A stretch of 64,000 nt of DNA, from the NCBI RefSeq assembly GCF_014230315.1, contig NZ_JACLAW010000001.1:397844-461843 (forward strand), written 5' to 3'. Below are positions 16,786-25,582 of this stretch, one piece after another. Each line of letters opens with the position of its first letter. The stretch's first letter is position 1. Both the position numbers and the translations under genes were made by a program. This DNA comes from Novosphingobium flavum (GTDB lineage: Bacteria; Pseudomonadota; Alphaproteobacteria; Sphingomonadales; Sphingomonadaceae). The notes under the pieces were generated by a model. That model saw only the letters and a list, made by a program, of their open reading frames with translations. It did no database searches and was not told the DNA's origin.

Positions 16786-19647
16786 TCACAGCTTCGTCTT
16801 GAACGACAGGCTGTAGTAGCGGCCAAGCACGTCATCGCCGAGCACGAAGCCGTCCGAGCCGCCCGAGCGGGTGCCGTTAGCCGTGCCGGCCCCGGCCGGG
16901 GGCTTGGCGTCGAACAGGTTCGACACGTTGAACGACAGGCGCGCGTCACCCATGAACGTGCCCTGTACCGAGTAGCTCAACGTCAGGTTCGTCGTGGCAA
17001 ATGGCGAAACGTGGTTGTTGGCGATGACCGCGGTCGGATCGCCGGTCAGCTTCATCGAACTGCGCCAACGCTCCATGATATCCACGGCAAAGCGTGGTGC
17101 CGGTTCCAGATGAACGAAGCCAGTAAGACGCAGGCCAGCACCGATCGAATAGCCCGTCGGCCCGAATGCCGCATTGCCCTGATCGAAGGTCGGAACATTC
17201 GGGATCTCGTAGGTGACGTGCGGCTGGTAGGCAGCAAGCAGGCGAAGGCTGAACGGCCGATCGAACAGGCGGCTGGCGTAGTTCGCCTCCACGTCCACAC
17301 CCGAAGTTTCGATGCTGGCGAGGTTGCGGTAAGCGACATACCAGCCGGTGACCGCATTGGATGCAGCCGTGCTGGTGTAGTTGTTGCCCGGCCGAATCTG
17401 CAGCGCGCACCATTCCGACGTGCCGCCGCTGGCATAGCACAGGTTCTGGAACGCGCTGGTAAAGCCGGAGATCTGCGCCACGGCATTCTTCAGCTTGATG
17501 CGATAGGCATCGACCGTAAAGCTGAAGCCAGGCAGGGGCTTCCAGGTGAAACCTCCGGTCAACGTATGCCCGATTTCCGCCTTAAGATTGGGATTGGCAA
17601 GGTCGGAAGACGGCACGCGCGGGCTTGTGTTGGTGAGCAGGTCAGTAAAGGTCACCGGCACCGAATTAATCGGCGCGAACTGCTCATAGAGGGTGGGCGC
17701 GCGAATATCACGCGATACCGTGCCGCGGAAGCGCAGGGTGTCAGTCACCTCCCAGACCAGTCCGGCCTTCCAGGTCCAATAGGAGCCGCTCGTGTCGTAA
17801 TCGGTGTAGCGGACCGCGCCGTTGACGCTGAGCGCCCTGCCCACGGCAGAATCCCGCATAAGGGGGGCGTTCACTTCCAGCGCCGCTTCCTTCACCGTCT
17901 GCGAGATGGGAGCCGTGCCGGCAAAGCCGTAGCCCCACAGGAAGGTGGAACCATTGCAGTTGAACCGCAGTCCGGTGCAGTCCGCCCGGACGTTGCTGTT
18001 CGCATCGGTCGAGCTATGGAACGACATCTTGCGCCATTCGGCCGACAGGGCAAGGTCTAGCGGACCGGCAGGGAGGTCGACAGGCGAGCCGGACAAATGA
18101 ACCGCGGCGCTGTCCTGCAGAGTGACGGCGCGATAGTCCGTCGCCTGGAAGACATAGTCCCAGAGGGCGGCAGAGTCCGCAGCAGTCGGACCGAAGACAT
18201 TGAGCGGCTTGCAGTTGGCATAGGCCGCAGCCGTCGCGGCCTGGGTCGCCGCATAACAAGCCGGACCGTTCGCAGTCTGCACTACGTCGAGGGCCGCTGC
18301 CAGTCGCTGGTTGTTGATGTTGTTGGCGAAGGCAGTGTGCAGGGTCGATGCGCCGTGGGTGTAGTTGACATCCCACTTGAACTTCACGCCTGAGCCCGTC
18401 AGCCCAATTGAAGCGATATATTGGTTGGCCGATGCCACGTTGTTGAGACGGGCGAAATTGCCCATAATCTCGCTCAGGGTGAAGGTTGCCTGGTTGGCAT
18501 TGTTCAGCGCAGTCGCCGCCGTAGACGGCAAGAACGGGTTGGCTGCGGAGAATACCGAATTGGTGAGCTGGATCGGGTTCGAGAACGCCTGGTTGGTCTT
18601 GATGTCACCGCTGAACTGGGCATAGCCGCTTATGTTGTCGCCAAATTCATGGTCGTAGCGAGCAAAGAACTGCTTCGCCCGCATCGCGCTGACCAGAGTC
18701 GAGTCGAACCGCGCGCCGCTGCCGCCAATCTGCAGGGCCGGCGAACCGGCTGTCCCGGAGACGCCCGCAAAGCCGCCAGCGACAAATGGGCTAAGTACGC
18801 CGTTGGCACTGAAGTATTGGTTGGCAAGCACACTGTTGGTGATCTTGCCACCGATAGCGAAACTGGCTTGGGTGATGTCTTGCAGCAAAATGAAGGGATT
18901 TGCGGCGGTACCAGCCCCGGCCACGCCCCAGTCATAGTTGTTCGGGCGTGCCGAGCGGTTGGGAATGCCTTCTTCGTCGATGATCTGCGCGCTCATTTCC
19001 AGATGCCCGCGGCCGCCGAACAGGTTGGTTCCCCAAGCAAGGCCGAGTTGGTAGCGCGGTGCATCGCCACGCTCCGAAATGCCCTTTTCGGCCTCGAACC
19101 GCACACCAGTAAATTTCTTGTCGATGATGTAGTTGACCACGCCGGCAACCGCGTCGGAGCCATAAACCGCGGACACGCCGCCGGTCACTGTCTCGACGCG
19201 CTGGACCAGCATCGCGGGGATGATATCGACGTCTACGAGGTTGTTGAAGGTGGTCGGCGGAACACGGTTGCCGTCCATCAGCACGAGCGTGCGGATCGGC
19301 CCCAGATTACGCAGGTTGAGGTTGTTGGCCGCCGAGTTACCGCCCGTGGCGCTGCCGTTGAAGAACGGGTTGGCCGAGGTCGTACGCGACCCGGCGAACA
19401 CCGGAAGTACGTTGAGCGCGTTCGACAGCGAGCCGGGCTGGGTCTGGAGCAGATCCTGGGTCGAGGCCACGGTGACCGGCGACGGGCTGTCGTCGCCGTT
19501 CTTGATCGTGCGCGAACCAGTGACGACGATGTCTTCCGACGAAGCCTGCGACGCCGGCTGTCTCGCAGCCTGGGCATGGGCGCTGACGGCCATGGTAAGG
19601 GCGCTTGCCCCGACCGCAAGGCGCACCGCGAGTGGCAATTTAGGCAT
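16786..19647 (-). CDS. TonB-dependent outer-membrane receptor
   Basis: A 953-residue receptor. Residues 1-27 are a Sec signal peptide ending AHAQA, followed by a TonB-box-like EDIVVTGSR (about 38-46), a plug domain (about 55-170, including LVLMDGNRVP and YGSDAVAGVVNYI), and a 22-strand-type barrel ending YYSLSFKTKL. The last residue is Leu, not the usual Phe. It should carry a substrate across the outer membrane with energy from TonB-ExbBD. Its place among catabolic genes suggests it imports the pathway substrate, a common sphingomonad arrangement, and not necessarily iron. Confidence 0.93.
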   Translation of the reverse strand: MPKLPLAVRLAVGASALTMAVSAHAQAARQPASQASSEDIVVTGSRTIKNGDDSPSPVTVASTQDLLQTQPGSLSNALNVLPVFAGSRTTSANPFFNGSATGGNSAANNLNLRNLGPIRTLVLMDGNRVPPTTFNNLVDVDIIPAMLVQRVETVTGGVSAVYGSDAVAGVVNYIIDKKFTGVRFEAEKGISERGDAPRYQLGLAWGTNLFGGRGHLEMSAQIIDEEGIPNRSARPNNYDWGVAGAGTAANPFILLQDITQASFAIGGKITNSVLANQYFSANGVLSPFVAGGFAGVSGTAGSPALQIGGSGARFDSTLVSAMRAKQFFARYDHEFGDNISGYAQFSGDIKTNQAFSNPIQLTNSVFSAANPFLPSTAATALNNANQATFTLSEIMGNFARLNNVASANQYIASIGLTGSGVKFKWDVNYTHGASTLHTAFANNINNQRLAAALDVVQTANGPACYAATQAATAAAYANCKPLNVFGPTAADSAALWDYVFQATDYRAVTLQDSAAVHLSGSPVDLPAGPLDLALSAEWRKMSFHSSTDANSNVRADCTGLRFNCNGSTFLWGYGFAGTAPISQTVKEAALEVNAPLMRDSAVGRALSVNGAVRYTDYDTSGSYWTWKAGLVWEVTDTLRFRGTVSRDIRAPTLYEQFAPINSVPVTFTDLLTNTSPRVPSSDLANPNLKAEIGHTLTGGFTWKPLPGFSFTVDAYRIKLKNAVAQISGFTSAFQNLCYASGGTSEWCALQIRPGNNYTSTAASNAVTGWYVAYRNLASIETSGVDVEANYASRLFDRPFSLRLLAAYQPHVTYEIPNVPTFDQGNAAFGPTGYSIGAGLRLTGFVHLEPAPRFAVDIMERWRSSMKLTGDPTAVIANNHVSPFATTNLTLSYSVQGTFMGDARLSFNVSNLFDAKPPAGAGTANGTRSGGSDGFVLGDDVLGRYYSLSFKTKL

Positions 19648-19783
19648 CCATATCCCCCTTTTGTGTGACGAGTTTATTCATCTTCGAAACTCGCCTCCGA
19701 GTTCCGGTCCTCATTGTCGCGACCAAGTTGCGCTACAGTTTCTGTCGTGTCGATTGAATGTTGGGCGAAGTCGATTTACTATT

Positions 19784-19790
19784 CGGTTAA
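19784..19790. promoter_or_regulatory. CGGTTAA site upstream of the TonB receptor
   Basis: A copy of the cluster heptamer lies 137 bp upstream of the receptor start, in the 185-bp gap after the decarboxylase-like gene. This gap also looks AT-rich enough for a promoter. Confidence 0.3.
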
Positions 19791-19832
19791 AGCGGTTTCG
19801 TGCCATTTAGACGCCGTCCCACAGCTTAATTT

Positions 19833-20750
19833 TCAAATAAGCGCCCCGGTAACATCGTCGAACAGTTCATCTACTGACAATTTACGCGGAATGACTTTCT
19901 GCTCGAACGACCAGTCGATTGCCAGTTGCAGCCCCTTGCGATTCAGCTCGATGCCCATGGGTGGCTGGGTCTTCAGCGCCTCCACCGGAGCCAGCGCGCG
20001 GGATTCACAGATCATGCGATATATCTCGGCCACGATGTCCGGCCGCTGCCGGGAGATGTTCTCGTGGACCACGAAGATGTGGTTGATCGGGATCAGGCCC
20101 TCTCGCTCGAACCACTCAGCCGCGGCCTTGTGCGGATCGGGGATCAAGGTGCGGACACGGTCATCCTTGGGCATCTCGTTGCCCAGCAGCGCAGCGGTAA
20201 CGTCGCCCGCCATCATCATTTCCGGGATCTTTCGGCCCTCGAGCGCGCGGCGGCAGTTGGGCGGATCCTGATATTCGGCGAGATGGCCGTCCTCGGAGGT
20301 GATCCAGGTCACCTTGTCGAGGTCGACACCATATTCGTGTTGCAGAACCCCGCGCACCCACAGCCCGGTGGTCTGCGCATAGGTCCGGACGCCGACTTCC
20401 TTGCCTTCGATATCCTTGGGTGAAACGTCGCCGAATTCGCTATTGTAGCCGGCGCAGTGATGCTGGAAACGACCCAGCACGGGCGCCGGCAACAAGACCC
20501 ACGGCTTGCCGTAGCACTTGGCCTGCAGGTAAGTGACGATCGCCAGCTCACCGCAATCATAGGCATGTTCGCGCAGCATCGGCTTGAAGCCCTTGTTCGC
20601 GGCCTTGGGTCCACAGCAATCGAGCGTGACGATGGGCGAAGTAACGCGGCCATCGCGGAGCGCGGCGGTCAGCGGATATTCGGCAAGGTTGGTGCGCAGC
20701 GTCGTCATGCTGGCGGCGGTGTCGGAAGCCATGGCGGTCAGTCCCGTCAT
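19833..20750 (-). CDS. 4,5-dihydroxyphthalate decarboxylase-like protein (second paralogue)
   Basis: A 305-residue protein of the family that contains 4,5-dihydroxyphthalate decarboxylase (Pht5 type), itself built on a periplasmic-binding-protein-like fold. It has no signal peptide, which favours a cytoplasmic enzyme. Family-like segments are VGVRTYAQTTGLWVRGVLQ (about 127-145) and INHIFVVHENI. Its ATG overlaps the stop of the paralogue upstream (TGATG), so the two are translationally coupled and may form a hetero-oligomer. The real substrate is unknown; it need not be a phthalate. Confidence 0.8.
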   Translation of the reverse strand: MTGLTAMASDTAASMTTLRTNLAEYPLTAALRDGRVTSPIVTLDCCGPKAANKGFKPMLREHAYDCGELAIVTYLQAKCYGKPWVLLPAPVLGRFQHHCAGYNSEFGDVSPKDIEGKEVGVRTYAQTTGLWVRGVLQHEYGVDLDKVTWITSEDGHLAEYQDPPNCRRALEGRKIPEMMMAGDVTAALLGNEMPKDDRVRTLIPDPHKAAAEWFEREGLIPINHIFVVHENISRQRPDIVAEIYRMICESRALAPVEALKTQPPMGIELNRKGLQLAIDWSFEQKVIPRKLSVDELFDDVTGALI

Positions 20751-21736
20751 CAGTTGGAAAGGTTGATGAACATGTCTTCGGCCGCATACTGCTCAGGCAG
20801 CAGGCCCTGCTCGAAGCAATACCGGATCAGGCATTCGATCGAGGCACGATCCTCGTTAAGCCCATAGGGCAGCGGATCGGGGCCGACGACCTGTTGCATC
20901 TCGCGGTAGTGGTCGTCCTTGTCGAAATCCGACGTTCCGGCTGCAAGCTGCTCCAGGTAGATCGCCTTGGATGCAACGAAAGCGTCGAACAGGGCGCGCG
21001 CCACCTCGGGATGCTGTTCCAGCACCGAGTCCTTGACCACGATCACTGCGTGGAGCGGATAGACCCCGGTGCTGCGATACCACTCTGCCGCTCGTTCGGC
21101 CCCGTCGGGGAACAGTTCCTCATAGACCGGCCCCTGCGAACCATCGACCACCTGCCAGTCCCCGGTCGGCGCTCCGGCCCGGCCGATGCCGGCATTGGCG
21201 GTGAAGGCGGCGGAAAGATAACCTTCCGCCATCAGGTCCACCAGCGACTTGCCCTCGGGAGCCTGCTCCACATTGTCCGGCAGACGGAGCGACTTCACGT
21301 GCTCCTCGTCATCGACCACCCAGGTCACGCGCGAAAGATCCACGCCCATGTCCGAAAGGATGCCGCGGGTCCAGATCCCGGTCGTAACCGAATAGGCGCG
21401 GACACCAGCGCGCTTGCCTTCCAGGTCCTTGGGCTCGGCGATTCCTGAATCCGACCGGGTGACGAACCCATCGTGATGGAACCGGCGAAAGATCGAAATC
21501 GGGAGCGCCTTGAATGGGGCCCCTGCTGCCCGCGCGATCATGTAGGTGGCGGGCGCCATTTCACACACGTCGAATTCCAGGTCGCGAACCATGCGCCGGA
21601 ACGCGGCGATGATCGGCTTCACTTCGACAAACTCGGCGTCCACGCCATCGATCGGAACGATGCCCTGCTTGAGCGCGGCGGTGTGCCCGTAGGTCGCGAT
21701 CGCGATCTTGAGCGGGACAGGTGAATTGCTCGTCAT
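20750..21736 (-). CDS. 4,5-dihydroxyphthalate decarboxylase-like protein (first paralogue)
   Basis: A 328-residue relative of the next gene, sharing the central segment GVRAYSVTTGIWTRGILSD and the later YPLHAVIVVKDSV. The start at 21,736 was set by a GGAGAGACC site; the longer frame upstream adds unconserved residues. It has no export signal. Two coupled paralogues next to a dioxygenase, an aldolase and an aldehyde dehydrogenase suggest a decarboxylation or related step on an aromatic acid. A role as a cytoplasmic substrate-binding protein is possible because of the fold. Confidence 0.8.
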   Translation of the reverse strand: MTSNSPVPLKIAIATYGHTAALKQGIVPIDGVDAEFVEVKPIIAAFRRMVRDLEFDVCEMAPATYMIARAAGAPFKALPISIFRRFHHDGFVTRSDSGIAEPKDLEGKRAGVRAYSVTTGIWTRGILSDMGVDLSRVTWVVDDEEHVKSLRLPDNVEQAPEGKSLVDLMAEGYLSAAFTANAGIGRAGAPTGDWQVVDGSQGPVYEELFPDGAERAAEWYRSTGVYPLHAVIVVKDSVLEQHPEVARALFDAFVASKAIYLEQLAAGTSDFDKDDHYREMQQVVGPDPLPYGLNEDRASIECLIRYCFEQGLLPEQYAAEDMFINLSN

Positions 21737-21792
21737 CTGGTCTCTCCGGCCGGAACTTTCGAAATCGGCGCAATGCATTGAATTACAGGATA

Positions 21793-22857
21793 TTATTTCC
21801 CGTCGCCTAGTTCGGCGTAGGCCGTGGTGACGACGTTGCGCCACACGTCGGCCACGAAGGGCGGAGCTCCACCGGGCGATGGATGCAGACGCAGGAACTC
21901 ATCGGCGCTCACGCCGGCGCTCCTGGCCTGCGTGATTTTCCGGATGATCGCCTTGCCTTGCGCAATGGCGTTATCCAGGCTGGCCTTGCCGCGAAGGATG
22001 GGAGAATGCCCCACCAGCACGATATCGAAATTGAGCCGGCGAACCCGCTCCAATGTCTCGGGCGCGGCAAGGATGGGCCCGTCGCGCCCGTCCAGTCCGG
22101 CATCGAGAAAATCGTAGCCGGTCCGGTCACCCCACAGATCGCCCGCGACAGCGATTTTCTCTTTCGGAAGATAGACGACCAGATCGCCCGTCGAATGTGC
22201 ACCGCCGAAATAGCGGATCTCGATCCGCCGGTTGCCGGCCGTGATCACTCGTTCCTGCCCTGCGCGCAAATTGAGGCATTGGTTCGGCGCTGCCCACTTC
22301 ATGTTGCGCGCATCGGCCAGGTAAAGCGCGGTGCCCGCGATCCGCTGGTCGAGCGCGGTCGCACCTGCGTCCCCGGCCGGCATCGCCGCCCGCCGGGCCT
22401 GCATTCCCTCAAGCCCCTTGGCGAGGGTCGGCAATCTCTCTTCCATTCGCGGAATGGTCTTCACCGGAATATCCGCGCAGGTGGCACGGTGAGCGATGAT
22501 CCCGACCTTTGGATTATCTCGCAGGAATGCCGCGTTGCCGCCGACATGGTCCTGGTGCGCGTGCGTGTTGACCACGTATTTAACCGGGCCGCGACCGACC
22601 TCTCTTGCCTTGGCGAGGATCTCCTCGCCAAGGAAAGGCGCGTTCTGTGTATCGACCACTATCGAGCCGCCACGCGGCAGCGTGATGATCGCGACATTGC
22701 CGGTCTGGAAGTCGTTGGGCAAGGTCGTGCCGAACCACACGCCCGGGGCAACCTCCGTCCAGTTGAAATGCTTGTAGCCAGACGCTGGCGAAGCCTGAGC
22801 CGCTCCGGGGAAGAACAGCGCCGCCAGCAGCAGTCGCCGCAAGGCGCGCCCGATCAT
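21793..22857 (-). CDS. Metallo-beta-lactamase-fold hydrolase, exported
   Basis: A 354-residue protein with a signal peptide ending at about AQA (residues 19-21) and the zinc motif NTHAHQDHVGG. Later ligands are visible in GGAHSTGDLVVY and VGHSPI. It is probably periplasmic and hydrolyses an ester, lactone or thioester. Its ATG overlaps the stop of the upstream hydrolase gene by 4 bp (ATGA), so both are made together. A role in processing the substrate before import is plausible; resistance to beta-lactams is not implied. Confidence 0.85.
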   Translation of the reverse strand: MIGRALRRLLLAALFFPGAAQASPASGYKHFNWTEVAPGVWFGTTLPNDFQTGNVAIITLPRGGSIVVDTQNAPFLGEEILAKAREVGRGPVKYVVNTHAHQDHVGGNAAFLRDNPKVGIIAHRATCADIPVKTIPRMEERLPTLAKGLEGMQARRAAMPAGDAGATALDQRIAGTALYLADARNMKWAAPNQCLNLRAGQERVITAGNRRIEIRYFGGAHSTGDLVVYLPKEKIAVAGDLWGDRTGYDFLDAGLDGRDGPILAAPETLERVRRLNFDIVLVGHSPILRGKASLDNAIAQGKAIIRKITQARSAGVSADEFLRLHPSPGGAPPFVADVWRNVVTTAYAELGDGK

Positions 22858-23666
22858 GCCCCGGCACTTTCGCGCACATGGGCCAGCCAATCGGCCAACA
22901 CCCGGTTGAACGCCTCGGGCTGCTCGACATTGGGCACGTGGCGCGCACCCACGAATTCCACATAGCGGCCATCGGGAAACAGCGCGGCGATGCGGCGACT
23001 TTCCTCCGGCGTCGCGCGGGGATCCTCGCTGCCGCAGGTCACTAGGACGGGCACGCGCACCTGGTGCAGGCGATCGGTATAGTCGAAATCGGCCAGGGCC
23101 CCGGCGCAGCCGACGTAACCGCCCACTGTGCAGCCCGCCACGGTCGCCCGGATCTGGGCCCAGCGCAGCGGATTGCTCGCCTGATAGTCCGCAGTCAGCC
23201 AACGCCCCATTGTCTCGTCAGCGATGATCTCGACCGTGCGGGCAGCTTTCAGTTTCTCGATCCGCTTGCCCCAGTGGCTGGCCGCATCGGGAAAGGATTC
23301 ACTCTGGGTGTCGGACAGCAGCAGCGAAAGCACGCGCTCCGGATGGCGCAGGGCGAGCGACTGGCCAATCGCCCCGCCGATCGACAGGCCGACAAAGTGG
23401 AAACGCTCGATACCCGCGGCATCGGCCACCGCGATCAAGTCGTCGGCAAGTTCGTCCATCGTATAGGCCGCGCTGTCATCGCGGCTTCCGCCGTGTCCGC
23501 GCAGATCGAGGCGGAGCACACGATAGCCGAGCGCAAGCAACATCGGGACCTGCTCGGCCCACAGCCCAAGATCCGCCGCAAGCGAATGCGAGAAGGCAAC
23601 AACCTCGCCGTCCTCCGGCCCGACCAAGTCATAGCAAAGTGTGCGATCGGCAAGGGGAAGCAGCAT
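22854..23666 (-). CDS. Alpha/beta hydrolase, 3-oxoadipate enol-lactonase-like
   Basis: A 270-residue alpha/beta hydrolase with the nucleophile elbow GLSIGG (Ser near residue 94) and a C-terminal GARHVPNVEQPEAF holding the catalytic His. Sequence style and length match PcaD-type enol-lactonases and carbon-carbon bond hydrolases used in aromatic breakdown. It is the first gene of the minus-strand cluster, divergent from a LysR regulator gene, which suits control of the whole unit by that regulator. Confidence 0.85.
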   Translation of the reverse strand: MLLPLADRTLCYDLVGPEDGEVVAFSHSLAADLGLWAEQVPMLLALGYRVLRLDLRGHGGSRDDSAAYTMDELADDLIAVADAAGIERFHFVGLSIGGAIGQSLALRHPERVLSLLLSDTQSESFPDAASHWGKRIEKLKAARTVEIIADETMGRWLTADYQASNPLRWAQIRATVAGCTVGGYVGCAGALADFDYTDRLHQVRVPVLVTCGSEDPRATPEESRRIAALFPDGRYVEFVGARHVPNVEQPEAFNRVLADWLAHVRESAGA

Positions 23667-23814
23667 CGCGTCAGACCCCGGCCCGCCACGCGCGGTGGGT
23701 TTGGTTGAGGATCATGGGCCCGTTACTCTCCGCTTCAGCAGGCCCGATGCCCGTCTTGCCGATGCTTTTCGTTACCCGCCGTGGCCGCGTCGATTGATTA
23801 ATCTGCGTGCTCGA

Positions 23815-23830
23815 TTAACCGTCCGGTTAA
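23815..23830. promoter_or_regulatory. Palindrome TTAACCG-TC-CGGTTAA between divergent hydrolase and LysR genes
   Basis: A perfect inverted repeat with 7-bp arms and a 2-nt centre lies in the 317-bp gap. A related GATTAATC occurs about 20 bp to the left. LysR-type proteins usually bind such interrupted palindromes near divergent promoters, and single CGGTTAA copies recur before two other transcription units of the cluster. Confidence 0.45.
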
Positions 23831-23983
23831 CCTCCGCCTGGCGCAGGCGGAAAGCCTCGTTTTTTCGGCCACTTTTCGCACCTACCGCCCGGCCTGGAAG
23901 TGATCGGGCCGGATTTGCCCGAATTCAGCGAACCTGCCATGTTCCATTTGCACGGCACCAGAAAATCAACAGGTTGAATCCGA

Positions 23984-24928
23984 ATGGCCACGCCCCTCGA
24001 CTGGTACCTTCTGCGCAATCTGAAGGCCCGGCAGCTGCGCCTGCTCGTCTCGCTTGACGATATGGGCAACCTCAAGAAAGTGGCCGAGGCGACCCACGTG
24101 ACCCTCCCGGCCGTGTCCAAGGCGCTGGCTGAACTCGAGAAGGGGCTCGATCTCGAGCTGTTCACCCGAACCCCCCAGGGCCTGCGCCCCACAGCCTATG
24201 GGCAATGCCTGATCCGCTACGCTCGCACGATGCTGATCGAGCTGCAGCAGGCCCGCGATGAGCTCAAGGCCCTGAGTTCCGGCTCGGGGGGCAAGGTGAA
24301 CATCGGTGTCTATGCCGCATCGACTTCGGTGTTGATGCCGCGCGCGATCTGCCTGCTCAAGCAGCGCTCGCCGACGACCAACGTCCTGATCACCGAGGGC
24401 ACGACCTCGACCCTGCTGCCCCAGCTATGGGAGGCCAAGCTCGATCTCGTGGTGGGAAGGCTGCCGATCCTCTCGCCGTCGAGCGGCCTTGAGGAAAAGT
24501 GGCTGCTCGAGGAACAGCTGAAACTGGTGGTCCGGCAAGGACACCCCTTGTCGCATCGGCCGCAACTGGAATGGACCGACCTTCAGGACTATCCGTGGGT
24601 GCTCCCACCGATGGCATCACAGATGCGAGAGCCGGTTGAACGGGCACTCATCCGCAACGGGCTCGATCTCGAAAAGAACTACATCGAGACCTCGTCCGTT
24701 CAACTGACCCGGTCCTATCTACATCAAACCGACGCCATTGCCGCCATGGCCAATGCCGCGGCATTCGATCCATCGTCTTCACTTTCCGTGCTTCCCCTCG
24801 ATCTCCCCGCGATGCCGCGCGGCGCGGGGGTGCTGTGGAACCGCAACCGAGCGCCCAGTCCGGCGACGAAACTGATGCTGGACTGCCTGGATGATGCTGC
24901 GACAAAGCTCAGAGCGAGAGAGATTTAA
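23984..24928 (+). CDS. LysR-type transcriptional regulator of the catabolic cluster
   Basis: A 314-residue regulator. The winged HTH (about 14-75, with VAEATHVTLPAVSKALAELEKGL) is followed by a linker helix and a substrate-binding domain starting near GKVNIGVY. It resembles the GbpR/PcaQ-like branch. It is divergent from the enol-lactonase-like gene and probably responds to a pathway intermediate. Confidence 0.9.
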   Translation: MATPLDWYLLRNLKARQLRLLVSLDDMGNLKKVAEATHVTLPAVSKALAELEKGLDLELFTRTPQGLRPTAYGQCLIRYARTMLIELQQARDELKALSSGSGGKVNIGVYAASTSVLMPRAICLLKQRSPTTNVLITEGTTSTLLPQLWEAKLDLVVGRLPILSPSSGLEEKWLLEEQLKLVVRQGHPLSHRPQLEWTDLQDYPWVLPPMASQMREPVERALIRNGLDLEKNYIETSSVQLTRSYLHQTDAIAAMANAAAFDPSSSLSVLPLDLPAMPRGAGVLWNRNRAPSPATKLMLDCLDDAATKLRAREI

Positions 24929-25037
24929 GAGCGGGCCACAGAGTTTGCTGCAACTCCCTCAAAAGGTGTTCAAATGATTTTTATTTAATCATCCGAACAT
25001 GGTTATTCACCGTTGAACAATAATCCGATGAGCCAAT

Positions 25038-25156
25038 AATCCGCGAATCCGCGAATCCGCGAATCCGCGAATCCGCGAATCCGCGAATCCGCGAATCCGC
25101 GAATCCGCGAATCCGCGAATCCGCGAATCCGCGAATCCGCGAATCCGCGAATCCGC
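25038..25156. repeat. 8-bp satellite (AATCCGCG) repeated about 15 times
   Basis: An uninterrupted tandem array of the octamer AATCCGCG covers about 119 bp. It is bordered by variants: GATGAGCCAAT on the left, and on the right several GAGCCAAT steps that look like an older array. A unit of 8 bp shifts the frame each time, so it is not coding. Copy number should vary by slippage. It lies between the LysR gene and the next regulator, at the seam between two cargo modules. Confidence 0.9.
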
Positions 25157-25160
25157 TAAT

Positions 25161-25582
25161 CCGATGAGCCAATGAGCCAATGAGCCGATGAACGAATGGC
25201 CGCTATTACACCACGCGCCCTGAAAAGAGCCATTCCGGACTGCCCAAGCATCACAAGGCTAAGACCGACCCAACACGGTCGTTCTGATCAGCCGCCGCGA
25301 GCGTCTGCTCCTGACAGAAGCTGCCAATCGAATGCTTCGAAGCGGAATGGCGGGAAGGCGCCGCAATCTCGGCCGTTCACCTTGATCCCAAAACCTACCG
25401 TTCTCCGATCCAATTGTGAGCAGCACCCGCAAGGACCTACATTGGGACACTGCTGCCGGTCGGGTCTCAGGCTCAGAACGGCTGAAGCATACTGTCGCAA
25501 CGCGAACGGAGGCAGAATATCACAGCGTTGAGCGCATCTCAGCGCTGTTGCCGTATCTGCCGCACACGGGCAATATGGCCGT
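25161..25582. other. Intergenic stretch, no gene seen
   Basis: About 420 bp of degenerate sequence between the satellite and the next LysR gene. Short frames exist but lack family features. The promoter of the LysR gene should be at the right end. Confidence 0.5.

Noticed and set aside
18421..19668. 415-codon plus-strand open frame
   Set aside because: Antisense of the TonB receptor.
25038..25156. Possible CRISPR array
   Set aside because: Units are 8 bp with no spacers, and no cas genes are present.
24981..25172. Minus-strand frame with repeated GFADSRIR
   Set aside because: It is just the 8-bp satellite read in frame; the peptide period arises from 24 bp = 3 units.
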